A stretch of 64,000 bases of DNA, taken from positions 1,083,841 to 1,147,840 of the forward strand of contig NZ_CP118260.1 in NCBI RefSeq assembly GCF_013337045.2. Reading direction: 5' to 3'. Below, piece by piece: positions 9,128 through 17,939 of the stretch (within the stretch, counting starts at the first letter, position 1; each line of letters opens with the position of its first letter). The notes beneath the pieces were generated by a model. It did no database searches. It was given only the letters and a program-made list of their open reading frames with translations, and was not told where the DNA came from. The DNA is from Agrobacterium vitis (GTDB lineage Bacteria; Pseudomonadota; Alphaproteobacteria; Rhizobiales; Rhizobiaceae). The position numbers were made by a program, and so were the translations under genes.

Positions 9128-10146
9128 CGGGTTTCCGTTACTTTCTTCAGGGCGGCGGGCTTGTCTGGATCAAGGCCCCGGGCGCGCGACAGTGATTCCA
9201 CCATGCCATAATAGGGCACAATCAATGCCAACGCATCGGTCAGCGGGTGGCCGGTTTCGATGAAAGGCAGGCGGTTTGCCTCCTTTGCCAAGGCGGATGT
9301 CAGGAACACAGAGGCGTTCTTGGCGGCAAGTCCATTGGCCGTCGCGGCGATCGAGGCTTCCGCCTTGTCACGAGCGGCAAAGGCGATGATCGGGAAATTC
9401 GCAGACACCAGGGATACCGGACCATGCAACACTTCAGCCGAAGAATAGGCCTCCGCATGCAGTTCAGAGGTTTCCTTACATTTCAGTGCCGCTTCACAAG
9501 CAATGGCCAGCGTCGGGCCGCGCCCGAGCATGTAGAGCGAATCGGCGTCTTTCAATACCTCGACCAATCCACTCCAATCCAGGGCCAGCGCTTTTTCAAG
9601 ATGCGTGGGCAGGGCTTCGACCGCGGCTGCTAGGCGGGCGTTGTCGCTCCAGGCGCTGATCAATGACAGGCCAGCGACGATGGAATTGACAAAGGATTTC
9701 GTCGCCGCAACGGCAATTTCCGGTCCGGCCTGAATGTCGATGGCGATATCAGAGGCTGTGGCCAGCGGTGAAGAAATGGTGTTGAGCAGTGAAATTGTCG
9801 TTGCCCCACCGGCTACGGCGGATTTGGCGAGCGCCACAAGGTCCGGGCTGGCCCCGGATTGCGAGATGGCAAGTGCCGCCGCCCGATCCAGTTTCAGCGG
9901 TGCCTGATAAATCGAGGCGAGGGACGGGCCGAGCGAGGCGACGACGATCCCGAGTTCCAGTTCGACGGCATATTTCAGGAAATGGGCAGCATGATCGGAA
10001 GAACCACGCGCAATGGTGACCAGCACCGCCGGATCGCGCTTGCGGAGTGCTGCGCCCGCTTGCTCCAAACTTGCACGGCTATCGTTCAGCAGCCTGCTGA
10101 CCGCCTGTGGAATCTCGTTTATTTCCTGGCGCATGGTGGTCGTCAT
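9124..10146 (-). CDS. Double-SIS sugar isomerase, probable glucosamine-6-phosphate deaminase
   Basis: A 340-residue protein with two sugar-isomerase (SIS) domains and no N-terminal glutaminase domain. This is the architecture of the GlmS-related deaminases (NagB-II/AgaS type) that replace classical NagB. Motifs include the first SIS loop ARGSSDHAAHF, ALAISQSGASPDLV, the second-domain entry YMLGRGPTLAIACEAALK and the catalytic segment KETSELHAEAYSSAEVLHGP. In this operon it would turn glucosamine-6-phosphate into fructose-6-phosphate and ammonia, completing the route after NagA. Start at 10146 is supported by AAGGA seven bases upstream. A galactosamine-6-phosphate preference cannot be excluded. 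Confidence 0.88.
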   Translation of the reverse strand: MTTTMRQEINEIPQAVSRLLNDSRASLEQAGAALRKRDPAVLVTIARGSSDHAAHFLKYAVELELGIVVASLGPSLASIYQAPLKLDRAAALAISQSGASPDLVALAKSAVAGGATTISLLNTISSPLATASDIAIDIQAGPEIAVAATKSFVNSIVAGLSLISAWSDNARLAAAVEALPTHLEKALALDWSGLVEVLKDADSLYMLGRGPTLAIACEAALKCKETSELHAEAYSSAEVLHGPVSLVSANFPIIAFAARDKAEASIAATANGLAAKNASVFLTSALAKEANRLPFIETGHPLTDALALIVPYYGMVESLSRARGLDPDKPAALKKVTETR

Positions 10147-10174
10147 CGTATTTTCCTTATCCTGCGGCGTCCGA

Positions 10175-10927
10175 TCAGGAGCCGATGGTCAATTCCGCAA
10201 CCAGGTCATAGGCGTCGCTGCGGTATAGCGCCCGCGACACTTCCATTACCCGGCCTGTATCCAGATAGGCGATCCGTTGCACCGAAAGCGCGGCAGAGCC
10301 CGGCGGCATGCCAAGCAGTTTGGCATCATCATCCGTCAATATGACTGCCGAAATGCGCTGATTGGCGCGCACAGGTCTAATCTCGACACTGCCAAGTGCT
10401 GCATAGAGAGAGTTTTCGACGCGAGAAGGGTCCGGCAGCAGATCATCCGGCAGATTGGTGCGTTCCAGCGCAATCGGCATGTCGCTGGCGGTGCGCAGCC
10501 GCACCAGCCTTGCTACGCGAGCCGTTCCGGAAAGCCCAAGCGCCATGGTTTCCTCGGGCGTCGGCAAAAACAAGCCGCGCTCCAGCCAACGTGAACCGCT
10601 GACCATGCCGCGCCGGGCCATATCCTCGGTAAAGGATGTCAATCGTGTCAGCGGTTGCTGCATGCGCTTGACGGGCTTGACAACAAAGGTTCCAGCGCCT
10701 CTGCGGCGAACCAGGAGGCCTTCAGCAACGAGGTCGTCTATCGCCTTGCGCACCGTAACACGGCTGATACCTGCGGCTTCCGCGATGTCACGCTCCGCAG
10801 GCAGGGCGTCGCCATGCTTAAGCTTCCCAGCTTCAACGGCATCTTCGATCAGCGTCTTCAACTTGATATAAAGCGGGCCGCCCCGGCTGGATTGCAGGCT
10901 CGCAAAAGCAAGCACATCCGTCTGCAT
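10175..10927 (-). CDS. GntR/HutC (UTRA) regulator of the amino-sugar genes
   Basis: A 250-residue regulator. A winged helix covers about residues 15-85 (ERDIAEAAGISRVTVRKAID and LLVRRRGAGTFV), followed by a UTRA ligand domain (about 105-245). UTRA members such as NagR/DasR bind phosphorylated amino sugars and release DNA. It is the first gene of the leftward operon, 28 bp before the deaminase gene, and faces the divergent importer operon. It is thus the obvious repressor of both. GGGGAA lies just upstream of the ATG. Confidence 0.9.
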   Translation of the reverse strand: MQTDVLAFASLQSSRGGPLYIKLKTLIEDAVEAGKLKHGDALPAERDIAEAAGISRVTVRKAIDDLVAEGLLVRRRGAGTFVVKPVKRMQQPLTRLTSFTEDMARRGMVSGSRWLERGLFLPTPEETMALGLSGTARVARLVRLRTASDMPIALERTNLPDDLLPDPSRVENSLYAALGSVEIRPVRANQRISAVILTDDDAKLLGMPPGSAALSVQRIAYLDTGRVMEVSRALYRSDAYDLVAELTIGS

Positions 10928-11361
10928 GTCACGTTCCCCGTATCCTAGCCAGAATGCCTATGGTTGTTTTTTGTTTACAGTACCAAGGCAATACCAATTT
11001 AGCAATAATGTTTCATTGGTCTTCTCAAAGATCAGAGCTGCAGGGTGGATTACGCTGAGAAAACAGATATTTCCCTCAAAAAATAGGGGTAACTATCATT
11101 CGGTCTGGACGATTGGCATTTTTTTGGTATTATTCATTAACAAGAATAAAGAAATGGAACAATCGTGCATAGCTCTTCGAACTCAGCATTCCCAGTGGTG
11201 CGCACGGAGACGATGATGAAGTTGTGAAGGGTTTAGGCGGTCATCGCTGAGTGTGAAAATAAATTTCACGACCTTGCGGAGAATTGCTTTTCCTATTGAC
11301 GAAACTGCTGAAAATTCGCAGTCTCAAGAAAATAAATTACGTGAACGGGGAAAATTCCAGC
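10928..11361. other. 434-bp divergent control region of the amino-sugar locus
   Basis: A+T-rich region with no convincing gene. A 96-codon plus-strand frame at 10926-11216 has no ribosome site and no recognisable content. It must carry the promoters for the leftward regulator/nag operon and the rightward oxidoreductase/ABC operon. Paired TTGGTATT elements are listed separately. Confidence 0.7.
10990..11131. promoter_or_regulatory. Paired AATACCAA / TTGGTATT elements, candidate GntR operators
   Basis: AATACCAA at 10990-10997 and its exact reverse complement TTGGTATT at 11124-11131 lie in the shared promoter region. A third related copy (GTACCAAG, 10979-10986) directly precedes the first. Spacing between the outer pair is 126 bp. 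Operators recognised by HutC-group GntR proteins often contain GGT/ACC half-sites, so these are plausible but unproven. Confidence 0.4.
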
Positions 11362-12543
11362 ATGAAAGTCGCCATTATCGGGCTTGGTTTCCGGCTTGGT
11401 TATCTCGGACGAGTGCTCAGTGAGATCGATCCGTCTTTCGAAATTGTCGGTTATGTCGATCCTGATCCAGCAGGTCTGCCTGGCTTGATTGAGGCTGGTG
11501 TATCGCCCGGCAAGACATATGAGACGCCGGAGCTGTTGATTGCGCAAGGCGGTTTTGATCTGCTGATGATCGGCTCTCCCAATCATCTGCATCTCCAGCA
11601 TATACGGCTAGGGCTTCAGGCCGGTTTGACGGTGTTTACCGAAAAGCCGATCGTAATTTCCATCGAGGAAAGCCTCGAACTCGCCTCGCTTCTGCATACC
11701 TATGGTCATGACCGGTTGTTGGTCGGCCTCGTTCTTCGCTATTCGCCGCTCTACCGCGATTTGCGCCAGGCGCAGGCGGATGGCCTGCTTGGCAATGTCG
11801 TCTCCATCGAGGCGTCGGAGCATATCGAGCCCTATCATGGCGCCTTCTTCATGCGCGATTGGCGCCGCTACGGGCGCTATACCGGCGGTTTCATGCTGGA
11901 GAAATGCTGCCACGATCTTGATCTTTACAATGGTGTTGTTGGCGCTCGGCCACGGTTCGTCGCGAGCTTTGGTGGTCGCAAGAGCTTCATTCCGGAAAAT
12001 GCGCCGGAGCAGGATGGCGTCAACGACATGGAAGTCTATCACCGCAAACCAAGCGGTTGGCTAGGATCTGATAAAGTTTTCGAAAGTGACGCCGACATTA
12101 TCGATTATCAGACCGCGATCATCGAATATGAGAATGGCGTGGCGATGACATTTCACACCAATCTCAATGTGCCCGATCAGTTTCGCCGTTTCTGTGTGAT
12201 CGGCTCGAAGGGCATGGCTGAGGGCGATTTCGTGCGCGGCTTCCTCGATGTCCACAATGCCCGTAACAACGACAAGGTCATTGCCAAGACCTATAGCGCA
12301 CCCTCTGAGAAATCGCAGCATTACGGCGCCGACGAACAAATGGCAGCCGATGTGCTGGCCTTTATTGAAACCGGTGCGAAACAACCGGTTTCGGCTCTCG
12401 ACGCTATCGAGGCGGGCATTCTGGCCCTGGCGCTAGATCAGGCCCGAGCCGAGCGCAAGGTGGTGGATCTCGCGCCTGTCTGGGCGCGTTACGACGCCTG
12501 CCTGCATGGCGAGGCGTCCGCCGCTCCTGCAAAGTCGGCATAG
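11362..12543 (+). CDS. Gfo/Idh/MocA family NAD(P)-dependent oxidoreductase
   Basis: A 393-residue oxidoreductase with an N-terminal Rossmann fold (VAIIGLGFRLGYLGRVL) and the family EKP motif (TVFTEKPIVIS), whose Lys is catalytic. The C-terminal substrate domain includes GGFMLEKCCHDLDLYN. Members oxidise or epimerise sugars, inositols and sugar phosphates. It leads the importer operon, three bases before the first permease, and is divergent from the nag operon. It probably adapts a modified or non-GlcNAc sugar for the pathway; the exact reaction is not deducible. The ATG at 11362 is used because it starts the Rossmann strand; the frame is open 26 codons further up without a ribosome site. Confidence 0.87.
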   Translation: MKVAIIGLGFRLGYLGRVLSEIDPSFEIVGYVDPDPAGLPGLIEAGVSPGKTYETPELLIAQGGFDLLMIGSPNHLHLQHIRLGLQAGLTVFTEKPIVISIEESLELASLLHTYGHDRLLVGLVLRYSPLYRDLRQAQADGLLGNVVSIEASEHIEPYHGAFFMRDWRRYGRYTGGFMLEKCCHDLDLYNGVVGARPRFVASFGGRKSFIPENAPEQDGVNDMEVYHRKPSGWLGSDKVFESDADIIDYQTAIIEYENGVAMTFHTNLNVPDQFRRFCVIGSKGMAEGDFVRGFLDVHNARNNDKVIAKTYSAPSEKSQHYGADEQMAADVLAFIETGAKQPVSALDAIEAGILALALDQARAERKVVDLAPVWARYDACLHGEASAAPAKSA

Positions 12544-12546
12544 GGG

Positions 12547-13437
12547 ATGGTCATGGAGGCGAAACGCAGAGCTGTTTTCTTCGCCTGGTGCCTGCTGTTG
12601 CCGGCAACCATCTATATCGCCATCATCGTTGCTTATCCGCTGGTCGATACTTTCATCCTGTCCTTCACCGATGCGTCGTTGAAGCGGGTGACGAACTGGG
12701 TTGGCTGGGATAATTACAACAAGATCTTCAACGCCACCTTTGCAGATGTCATTATCCGCACCTTCGTGTGGACGTTCTTCTCCGTGCTGTTCAAGATGAT
12801 TATCGGCACGTTTGGCGCGACGCTTCTGAATACTGCTGTGCCGGGGCGAACCTTGTTTCGCATCCTGACCATGCCGCCCTGGATCGTGCCGATGGCGATT
12901 GGCATTTTCATGTGGGGCTGGATGTATAACGGCCAGTTCGGGATGATTTCCGGCATGTTGCAACGTGTTGGCCTGGTCGATGGCCCGGTTGCCTTCCTCG
13001 CCTATGGATCGACGGCGTTCTGGGCGACAATTTTCACCGATGTGTGGATCGGCGTGCCGATGGTGACGCTTTATCTGTTGGCGGCGATGCAGGCGATCCC
13101 CCAGGATCTGCATGAGGCGGCCTGGACGGATGGTGCGGGGCGGTTCTACCGGTTCCGTAGGATTACCCTGCCGCTACTGATGCCAGCAATGATTACCATG
13201 TCGATGATTTCGCTGATCTCGACCTTCAATTCCTTCGATATCATCTGGATATTGACGCGCGGTGGCCCAAGCGGCGGCACGACGACGATGATCATCGATA
13301 CCTACAAGACGGCGATTGGGTCTTACAAATACGGTGAAGGGGCGGCGCGCGCCGTGTTGATCTGCATCTTCCTGTCGATCTTCAGCTACTTCTACTTCCG
13401 CGTCACCAGCCGCCTTTCGCAGGAGCACTCCCGATGA
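12547..13437 (+). CDS. Sugar ABC transporter permease, MalF/UgpA type
   Basis: A 296-residue inner-membrane permease of the CUT1 class with about six helices. It begins with FFAWCLLLPATIYIAIIVAY and has the cytoplasmic EAA loop EAAWTDGAGRFYRFRRITLP, which contacts the ATPase. It lies immediately after the oxidoreductase gene, and its stop overlaps the second permease start (ATGA). With the other importer genes it should move an amino sugar or small oligosaccharide. Confidence 0.92.
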   Translation: MVMEAKRRAVFFAWCLLLPATIYIAIIVAYPLVDTFILSFTDASLKRVTNWVGWDNYNKIFNATFADVIIRTFVWTFFSVLFKMIIGTFGATLLNTAVPGRTLFRILTMPPWIVPMAIGIFMWGWMYNGQFGMISGMLQRVGLVDGPVAFLAYGSTAFWATIFTDVWIGVPMVTLYLLAAMQAIPQDLHEAAWTDGAGRFYRFRRITLPLLMPAMITMSMISLISTFNSFDIIWILTRGGPSGGTTTMIIDTYKTAIGSYKYGEGAARAVLICIFLSIFSYFYFRVTSRLSQEHSR

Positions 13438-14294
13438 GCATCAACAAGCAGGCGATGATCAATCGCTACAAATGGTATGAAATCATCGGCATCTATTGCG
13501 GTATTGCGGTGTTTCTGACCTTCGTGCTGGCGCCTTTCGTGGAAGGGTTCCTGGTGTCGTTGAAGCCGCTCAGTCAGTTGTTTTCGTCGCCTTATCGATT
13601 CTGGCCGGAAAATGGCTCATTCGAAGCCTACCGAACCATGTGGGACCATGTTCCGGGCTTTGGCCGCTATATCTTCAACTCCTTTTTCATCTCGATCACC
13701 GCAACGGTGGTGGTTCTGCTGCTCGTCGTGCCAGCGGCCTACGCCTTTGCCCGTTTCGAGTTCCGGGGCAGGGGCGTGTTGCTGGGAACCTTTCTTGCCG
13801 TCAACATGTTTTCCGGCGCGGTCCTGCTCATTCCGATATTTCGGCTGATGCGGATTTCGGGAATGCTGAACACCTATTTCGCGCTGATCGTGCCGCTGAT
13901 CGCCTTCCTGATCCCGACGGCCATCTGGTTGCTGAGAACCTATATGATGCGGATTCCACGCGAGCTTGAGGAAGCAGCTTATGTGGATGGGGCCAGCTAT
14001 TTCTATACGTTCCGGCGCGTGGTTCTGCCGCTTGCCATGCCTGGGATTGCCGTTGTCGGCATCACCACCTTCATTACGGCCTATGCCCAGCATTTCATCT
14101 TCGCGCTGACCTTCAACTCGAAGACGGAATATATGCCGTTGCCGATTGGCCTGTTTGCCTATTTCGGCCGTCAGGAAGTGATCTGGAACGAGCTGATGGC
14201 CGCAAGCTTCGTCGGTATTGCGCCGGCGATGATCATGATCTTCTTCCTGCAACGCTATCTGGTCAGTGGCCTGACGGCGGGTGCAGTCAAGTAG
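13434..14294 (+). CDS. Sugar ABC transporter permease, MalG/UgpE type
   Basis: A 286-residue partner permease. Features are a first helix WYEIIGIYCGIAVFLTFVLA, the MalG-type segment SFFISITATVVVLLLVVPAA, and an EAA loop EEAAYVDGASYFYTFRRVVL. The start codon overlaps the stop of the preceding permease. It is 56 bp upstream of the binding-protein gene. Confidence 0.92.
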   Translation: MSINKQAMINRYKWYEIIGIYCGIAVFLTFVLAPFVEGFLVSLKPLSQLFSSPYRFWPENGSFEAYRTMWDHVPGFGRYIFNSFFISITATVVVLLLVVPAAYAFARFEFRGRGVLLGTFLAVNMFSGAVLLIPIFRLMRISGMLNTYFALIVPLIAFLIPTAIWLLRTYMMRIPRELEEAAYVDGASYFYTFRRVVLPLAMPGIAVVGITTFITAYAQHFIFALTFNSKTEYMPLPIGLFAYFGRQEVIWNELMAASFVGIAPAMIMIFFLQRYLVSGLTAGAVK

Positions 14295-14350
14295 GCAGCC
14301 GGTTTCAAGACTACCAAGAAACGTTTAACGTCAACAAAGGGGAACCATCG

Positions 14351-15574
14351 ATGAAAAACACTTTGACCATCATGGCGGGCGCGCTGGCGCTGCTGGCAAG
14401 CTCGGCGCTGTCGAGTTTTGCAGCGGATAAGGAAATCAGCTGGATCTATTGCGGCGACAAGATCGATCCGGTGCATGAGAAATATATCAAGGTCTGGGAA
14501 GGCAAAAACCCCGGCTGGAAAATTGCGCCCGAAGTGGTCGGCTGGGAACAGTGCCAGGATAAGGCAACCACATTGGCTGCCGCCGGAACGCCGGTTGCCA
14601 TGGCCTATGTCGGTTCGCGCACATTGAAGGAGTTCGCCGAGAACGACCTGATCGTCAAGGTGCCGATGACGGATGCCGAAAAGAAGAGCTATTATCCGAA
14701 TATCGTCGATACCGTGACCTTCGACGATACCCAGTGGGGTGTGCCGATTGCCTTCTCCACCAAGGCGCTGTTCTGGAACAAGGACCTGTTCAAGAAAGCC
14801 GGTCTTGACCCGGAAACCCCGCCGAAGACCTGGGCCGAAGAAATTGCCTTTGCCAAGCAGATCAAGGAAAAGACCGGTATTGCCGGTTACGGCATGCCAG
14901 CCAAGACCTTCGACAACACCATGCACCAGTTCATGCATTGGGTTTATACCAATAACGGTCAGGTGATGGACAAGGACGGCAAGATCGTCATGGACAGCCC
15001 GGAAGTGCTGGCAGCGCTTCAGGCTTACAAGGACATCGCTCCCTATTCGGTTGAAGGGGCAACTGCCTACGAGCAAAACGAAATCCGCGCCATCTTCCTC
15101 GACGGCAAGGCCGGGATGATCCAGAACAGCACCGGTGCGGCCTATCGTCTGCTGAAGACCGACATCCATTGGGGTGTGACGACTTTGCCGCTCGGTCCCT
15201 CGGCCAAGGGTCCCGGCACGCTGCTGATTACCGATAGCCTGGCGATCTTCAAAGGCTCCGGTGTCGAGGACAAGGCAACCGAATTTGCCAAATACATCAC
15301 CTCGCCGGAACCACAGGAAGAATACGAGCTGACGACCGATTCCGGTCTGACGCCGCTTCGTCCTTCCGCAAAGGTCGAACAACTGATCAAGGATAAGCCC
15401 TATTGGAAGCCATTCATCGATGGTATCGCCTTCGGTGGTCCTGAGCCTTTGTTTAAGGATTACAAGGGCTTCCAGAATGTGATGATCGAAATGGTTCAGT
15501 CTGTCGTCACTGGCAAGGCTGAGCCTGCGGACGCCTTGAAAAAGGCCTCGGCTGCTATCGACCAGTACAAATAA
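14351..15574 (+). CDS. Extracellular sugar-binding protein of the amino-sugar ABC importer
   Basis: A 407-residue periplasmic binding protein of the CUT1 class. A Sec signal peptide is visible (TLTIMAGALALLASSALSSF, cleavage near AADK). The mature protein starts with a strand typical of the family and contains VPIAFSTKALFWNKDLFKKA, the usual ligand-cleft region. Two cysteines near the N-terminus of the mature protein (WIYCG and EQCQD) could form a disulfide, which is unusual among MalE-like proteins. A perfect hairpin with a T tract follows the stop directly. Amino-sugar specificity is inferred from the divergent nag genes only. Confidence 0.9.
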   Translation: MKNTLTIMAGALALLASSALSSFAADKEISWIYCGDKIDPVHEKYIKVWEGKNPGWKIAPEVVGWEQCQDKATTLAAAGTPVAMAYVGSRTLKEFAENDLIVKVPMTDAEKKSYYPNIVDTVTFDDTQWGVPIAFSTKALFWNKDLFKKAGLDPETPPKTWAEEIAFAKQIKEKTGIAGYGMPAKTFDNTMHQFMHWVYTNNGQVMDKDGKIVMDSPEVLAALQAYKDIAPYSVEGATAYEQNEIRAIFLDGKAGMIQNSTGAAYRLLKTDIHWGVTTLPLGPSAKGPGTLLITDSLAIFKGSGVEDKATEFAKYITSPEPQEEYELTTDSGLTPLRPSAKVEQLIKDKPYWKPFIDGIAFGGPEPLFKDYKGFQNVMIEMVQSVVTGKAEPADALKKASAAIDQYK

Positions 15575-15585
15575 TCATCGGGGTT

Positions 15586-15625
15586 CCGGCTGCGGATCAT
15601 ATGGGTTCGCAGCCGGTTTTTGTTT
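15586..15625 (+). terminator. Intrinsic terminator/attenuator after the binding-protein gene
   Basis: A perfect 9-bp stem CCGGCTGCG / CGCAGCCGG (15586-15594 and 15608-15616) with a 13-nt loop is followed by TTTTTGTTT. It lies between the binding-protein gene and the ATPase gene of the same importer, so it should reduce ATPase expression relative to the binding protein. Confidence 0.8.
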
Positions 15626-15677
15626 GGAATTTCGCCGGTCGCCGTTTGGCCACCGGTTGGTATGGAGACGCAGCGCG

Positions 15678-16811
15678 GTGGGCCAGCTTTATCTCAACAA
15701 AGTCGTCAAATCCTTTGGCCATTTCGATGTCATCAAGGGCGTCTCGCTCGACATCAAGGACGGCGAATTCATGGTCTTCGTCGGACCCTCCGGCTGCGGC
15801 AAGTCCACGCTGCTTCGGATGATCGCCGGACTGGACGATACCACCAGCGGCGATATCGTCATTGATGGGGCCAGGGTCAATGCGCTGCCGCCGGTTGAGC
15901 GCGGCATTGCCATGGTGTTCCAGTCCTATGCGCTTTATCCGCATATGACGGTGTTTGAAAATATCGCCTTTCCGCTGCGGGTCGAGAAAATGCCGGAGGC
16001 GCAGATCCATGAAAAGATCGACGCAGTGGCCAAGGTTTTGCAGCTCGATCAGCGCTTGCAGCAGAAGCCGGGCCAGCTTTCCGGTGGTCAGCGCCAGCGT
16101 GTGGCCATTGGCCGGGCGATTGTCCGCGAGCCGAAGATTTTCCTGTTCGATGAGCCGCTTTCCAACCTGGATGCTGCCTTGCGTGCTGACATGCGCATCG
16201 AGCTGACGCGGCTGCACCGGCAGCTGAAAGCAACGATGATCTACGTCACCCACGACCAGATCGAAGCGATGACCATGGCTGACCGGATCGTCGTGCTGCA
16301 TGGTGGTCATATTGCCCAGGTCGGCGCGCCACTGGAGCTTTACCACAAGCCGCAAAATCTGTTCGTTGCCGGTTTTATCGGCAATCCAAAAATGAATTTC
16401 GTGCCGGTTTCCTGCAAGGGGGTTGGACCCAATGGTGTTACCGTCGCCTATGAAGGCCGGATGGTGACCATTCCCGTGACCGGGCGTCCCGATATGCTGG
16501 GGCAGGATCTGACCCTTGGCATCCGTCCAGAGCATTTGGCGCTCGGCAAAGGGGAGTTTTCCATCACTGTAACGCCGAGCGTTGTCGAGCGGCTCGGTGC
16601 CAGCACAATCGCCTACGCGTCACTGGCGAATGGTGAACCTTATTGCGCGGTCTTCCCCGGCTCTGCGCCTGTTCAGCCAGACCAGCCCATGACAACGACG
16701 ATCAAGGCCAGCGATTGCCATCTGTTCGATGCCGATGGCGAGGCGCTCGAACGCCATATCAATTGGCAGGCGGAAACGCTTCCGGATGCGCTGAAGGCGG
16801 TTCAGGAATAA
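15678..16811 (+). CDS. Sugar ABC transporter ATP-binding protein, MalK/UgpC type
   Basis: A 377-residue ATPase. Walker A is GPSGCGKST, the Q loop follows at FQSYALYPHMTV, the signature is LSGGQRQR, and Walker B is IFLFDEPLSNLD with the switch His in YVTHDQIEAM. A C-terminal TOBE/OB regulatory domain follows (LTLGIRPEHLAL). I choose the GTG at 15678 (GQLYLNKVVKSFG): it gives the normal N-terminus and follows GGAG, whereas the frame above it runs into the terminator. It completes the importer and may also energise related permeases. Confidence 0.92.
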   Translation: MGQLYLNKVVKSFGHFDVIKGVSLDIKDGEFMVFVGPSGCGKSTLLRMIAGLDDTTSGDIVIDGARVNALPPVERGIAMVFQSYALYPHMTVFENIAFPLRVEKMPEAQIHEKIDAVAKVLQLDQRLQQKPGQLSGGQRQRVAIGRAIVREPKIFLFDEPLSNLDAALRADMRIELTRLHRQLKATMIYVTHDQIEAMTMADRIVVLHGGHIAQVGAPLELYHKPQNLFVAGFIGNPKMNFVPVSCKGVGPNGVTVAYEGRMVTIPVTGRPDMLGQDLTLGIRPEHLALGKGEFSITVTPSVVERLGASTIAYASLANGEPYCAVFPGSAPVQPDQPMTTTIKASDCHLFDADGEALERHINWQAETLPDALKAVQE

Positions 16812-16837
16812 GGGCAGGCGAATAGGCGGAAGCGCGG

Positions 16838-17938
16838 CTACCAGACCAAGCCGCGTGCCGCCACATCTTCCACCCGCGTCACCACACCATTTCGGTGAAA
16901 TGTCATGGTGTCGAACAGGTTTGACACGACGCAGGTGTGGTTGGGAATAATACGCACTTTTTCGCCGATCTCGGGCCGCTTACCGGTAATCCTCGACAGA
17001 TCCACGGTACCGTGTTCTTCGGAGAGACCGGTAATAACCGCATCCGGATAGTCAACAATCAAGCCATAGTCGTTAAAGCCGAGCAGGTCGGATGTCAGCG
17101 CTTTGGAGCCGGCATCCAGAATGGCGCGGTCGGGCGTCGGGCGTGACACGACGGTGGCTAGGATATGCATGGCGCAATCGTCGAGCGTGCCGTGTCCGGC
17201 CTTCGCCATGCTCCGGTCGCTATAGATATAGGTACCGGCCCGATATTCGGTTGCCGATGGCACGAGATTGGCGGAAAACAGGCTTGGCGTTCCGCCGTTC
17301 GAGACAATCGGACAGGCAATGCCGAGAGTGGTAAGGCTGGCAAGGATTTGCGCAAAAAAGCTTTCGACTGCTAGCTCGGTGTGCGCCTTGGGATATGTCA
17401 TCACCCCACCGAACCGAAGGGTTTTGCTGGCGAAAATCGCCTGTGCGAGGGCCACGGCATCGGCGGGTGTCTGCACACCGCAACGTCCGGCACCGGTGTC
17501 GCATTCCACCAACACGGTCAAAGGTTTGCGATCCTGAAAATAGCTTGAAAGGCCTTCAATGGTCACGATGCTGTCGGCCACCACCTTCAGGCCGGAAATC
17601 CGCTCATTCAGGGCAGCAAGCCTCACGAGCTTTTCGGGCCCAAGAATATTGAAGGTAATCAATATGTCCTCGAACCCGGCATCGGCAAACACCTCCGCCT
17701 CGGTAATTTTCTGGCAATTGATGCCGGTAGCGCCTGCCTCTTGCTGCTGGCGGGCCAAGGCTGGAATCTTGTGGGTCTTGATATGCGGGCGAAAGGCAAG
17801 GCCGTGGGCGTCCATATAGGACTGAACCCGGGCGATATTGGCGGCAAGCCTATCCTCGTCAATCAGCGGCAGCGGGGTCGACAGCGAGAGAACCGTATCG
17901 CCGGGTCTTGGACCTGGTCTGTCAATTGGGCGGTTCAT
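16838..17938 (-). CDS. Fold-type III PLP enzyme, D-threonine aldolase / D-serine dehydratase-like
   Basis: A 366-residue protein of the alanine-racemase-like fold-III group. The PLP lysine region is LAFRPHIKTHKIPALARQQ, the second substrate region VECDTGAGRCGV, and the C-terminal metal-site motif IIPNHTCVVSNL is that of the DTA/DSD1 family. Such enzymes cleave D-threonine to glycine and acetaldehyde, or dehydrate D-serine to pyruvate and ammonia via an enamine. The start at 17938 lies one base after the stop of the upstream M81 gene, so the two are co-transcribed. The 63-codon upstream extension overlaps that gene and is rejected. Its 3' end faces the ABC ATPase gene. Confidence 0.85.
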   Translation of the reverse strand: MNRPIDRPGPRPGDTVLSLSTPLPLIDEDRLAANIARVQSYMDAHGLAFRPHIKTHKIPALARQQQEAGATGINCQKITEAEVFADAGFEDILITFNILGPEKLVRLAALNERISGLKVVADSIVTIEGLSSYFQDRKPLTVLVECDTGAGRCGVQTPADAVALAQAIFASKTLRFGGVMTYPKAHTELAVESFFAQILASLTTLGIACPIVSNGGTPSLFSANLVPSATEYRAGTYIYSDRSMAKAGHGTLDDCAMHILATVVSRPTPDRAILDAGSKALTSDLLGFNDYGLIVDYPDAVITGLSEEHGTVDLSRITGKRPEIGEKVRIIPNHTCVVSNLFDTMTFHRNGVVTRVEDVAARGLVW

Positions 17939-17939
17939 T

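Noticed and set aside
10926..11216. 96-codon plus-strand frame in the nag divergent region
   Set aside because: No ribosome site, no domain, and it covers the likely operators and promoters.
14255..15382. 375-codon minus-strand frame opposite the binding-protein gene
   Set aside because: Antisense to a complete binding protein with signal peptide; composition typical of a shadow frame.
16833..16855. CGCGGCT / AGCCGCG inverted repeat between convergent genes
   Set aside because: Seven-base arms without a T tract and overlapping the PLP-gene stop; too weak to call a terminator.
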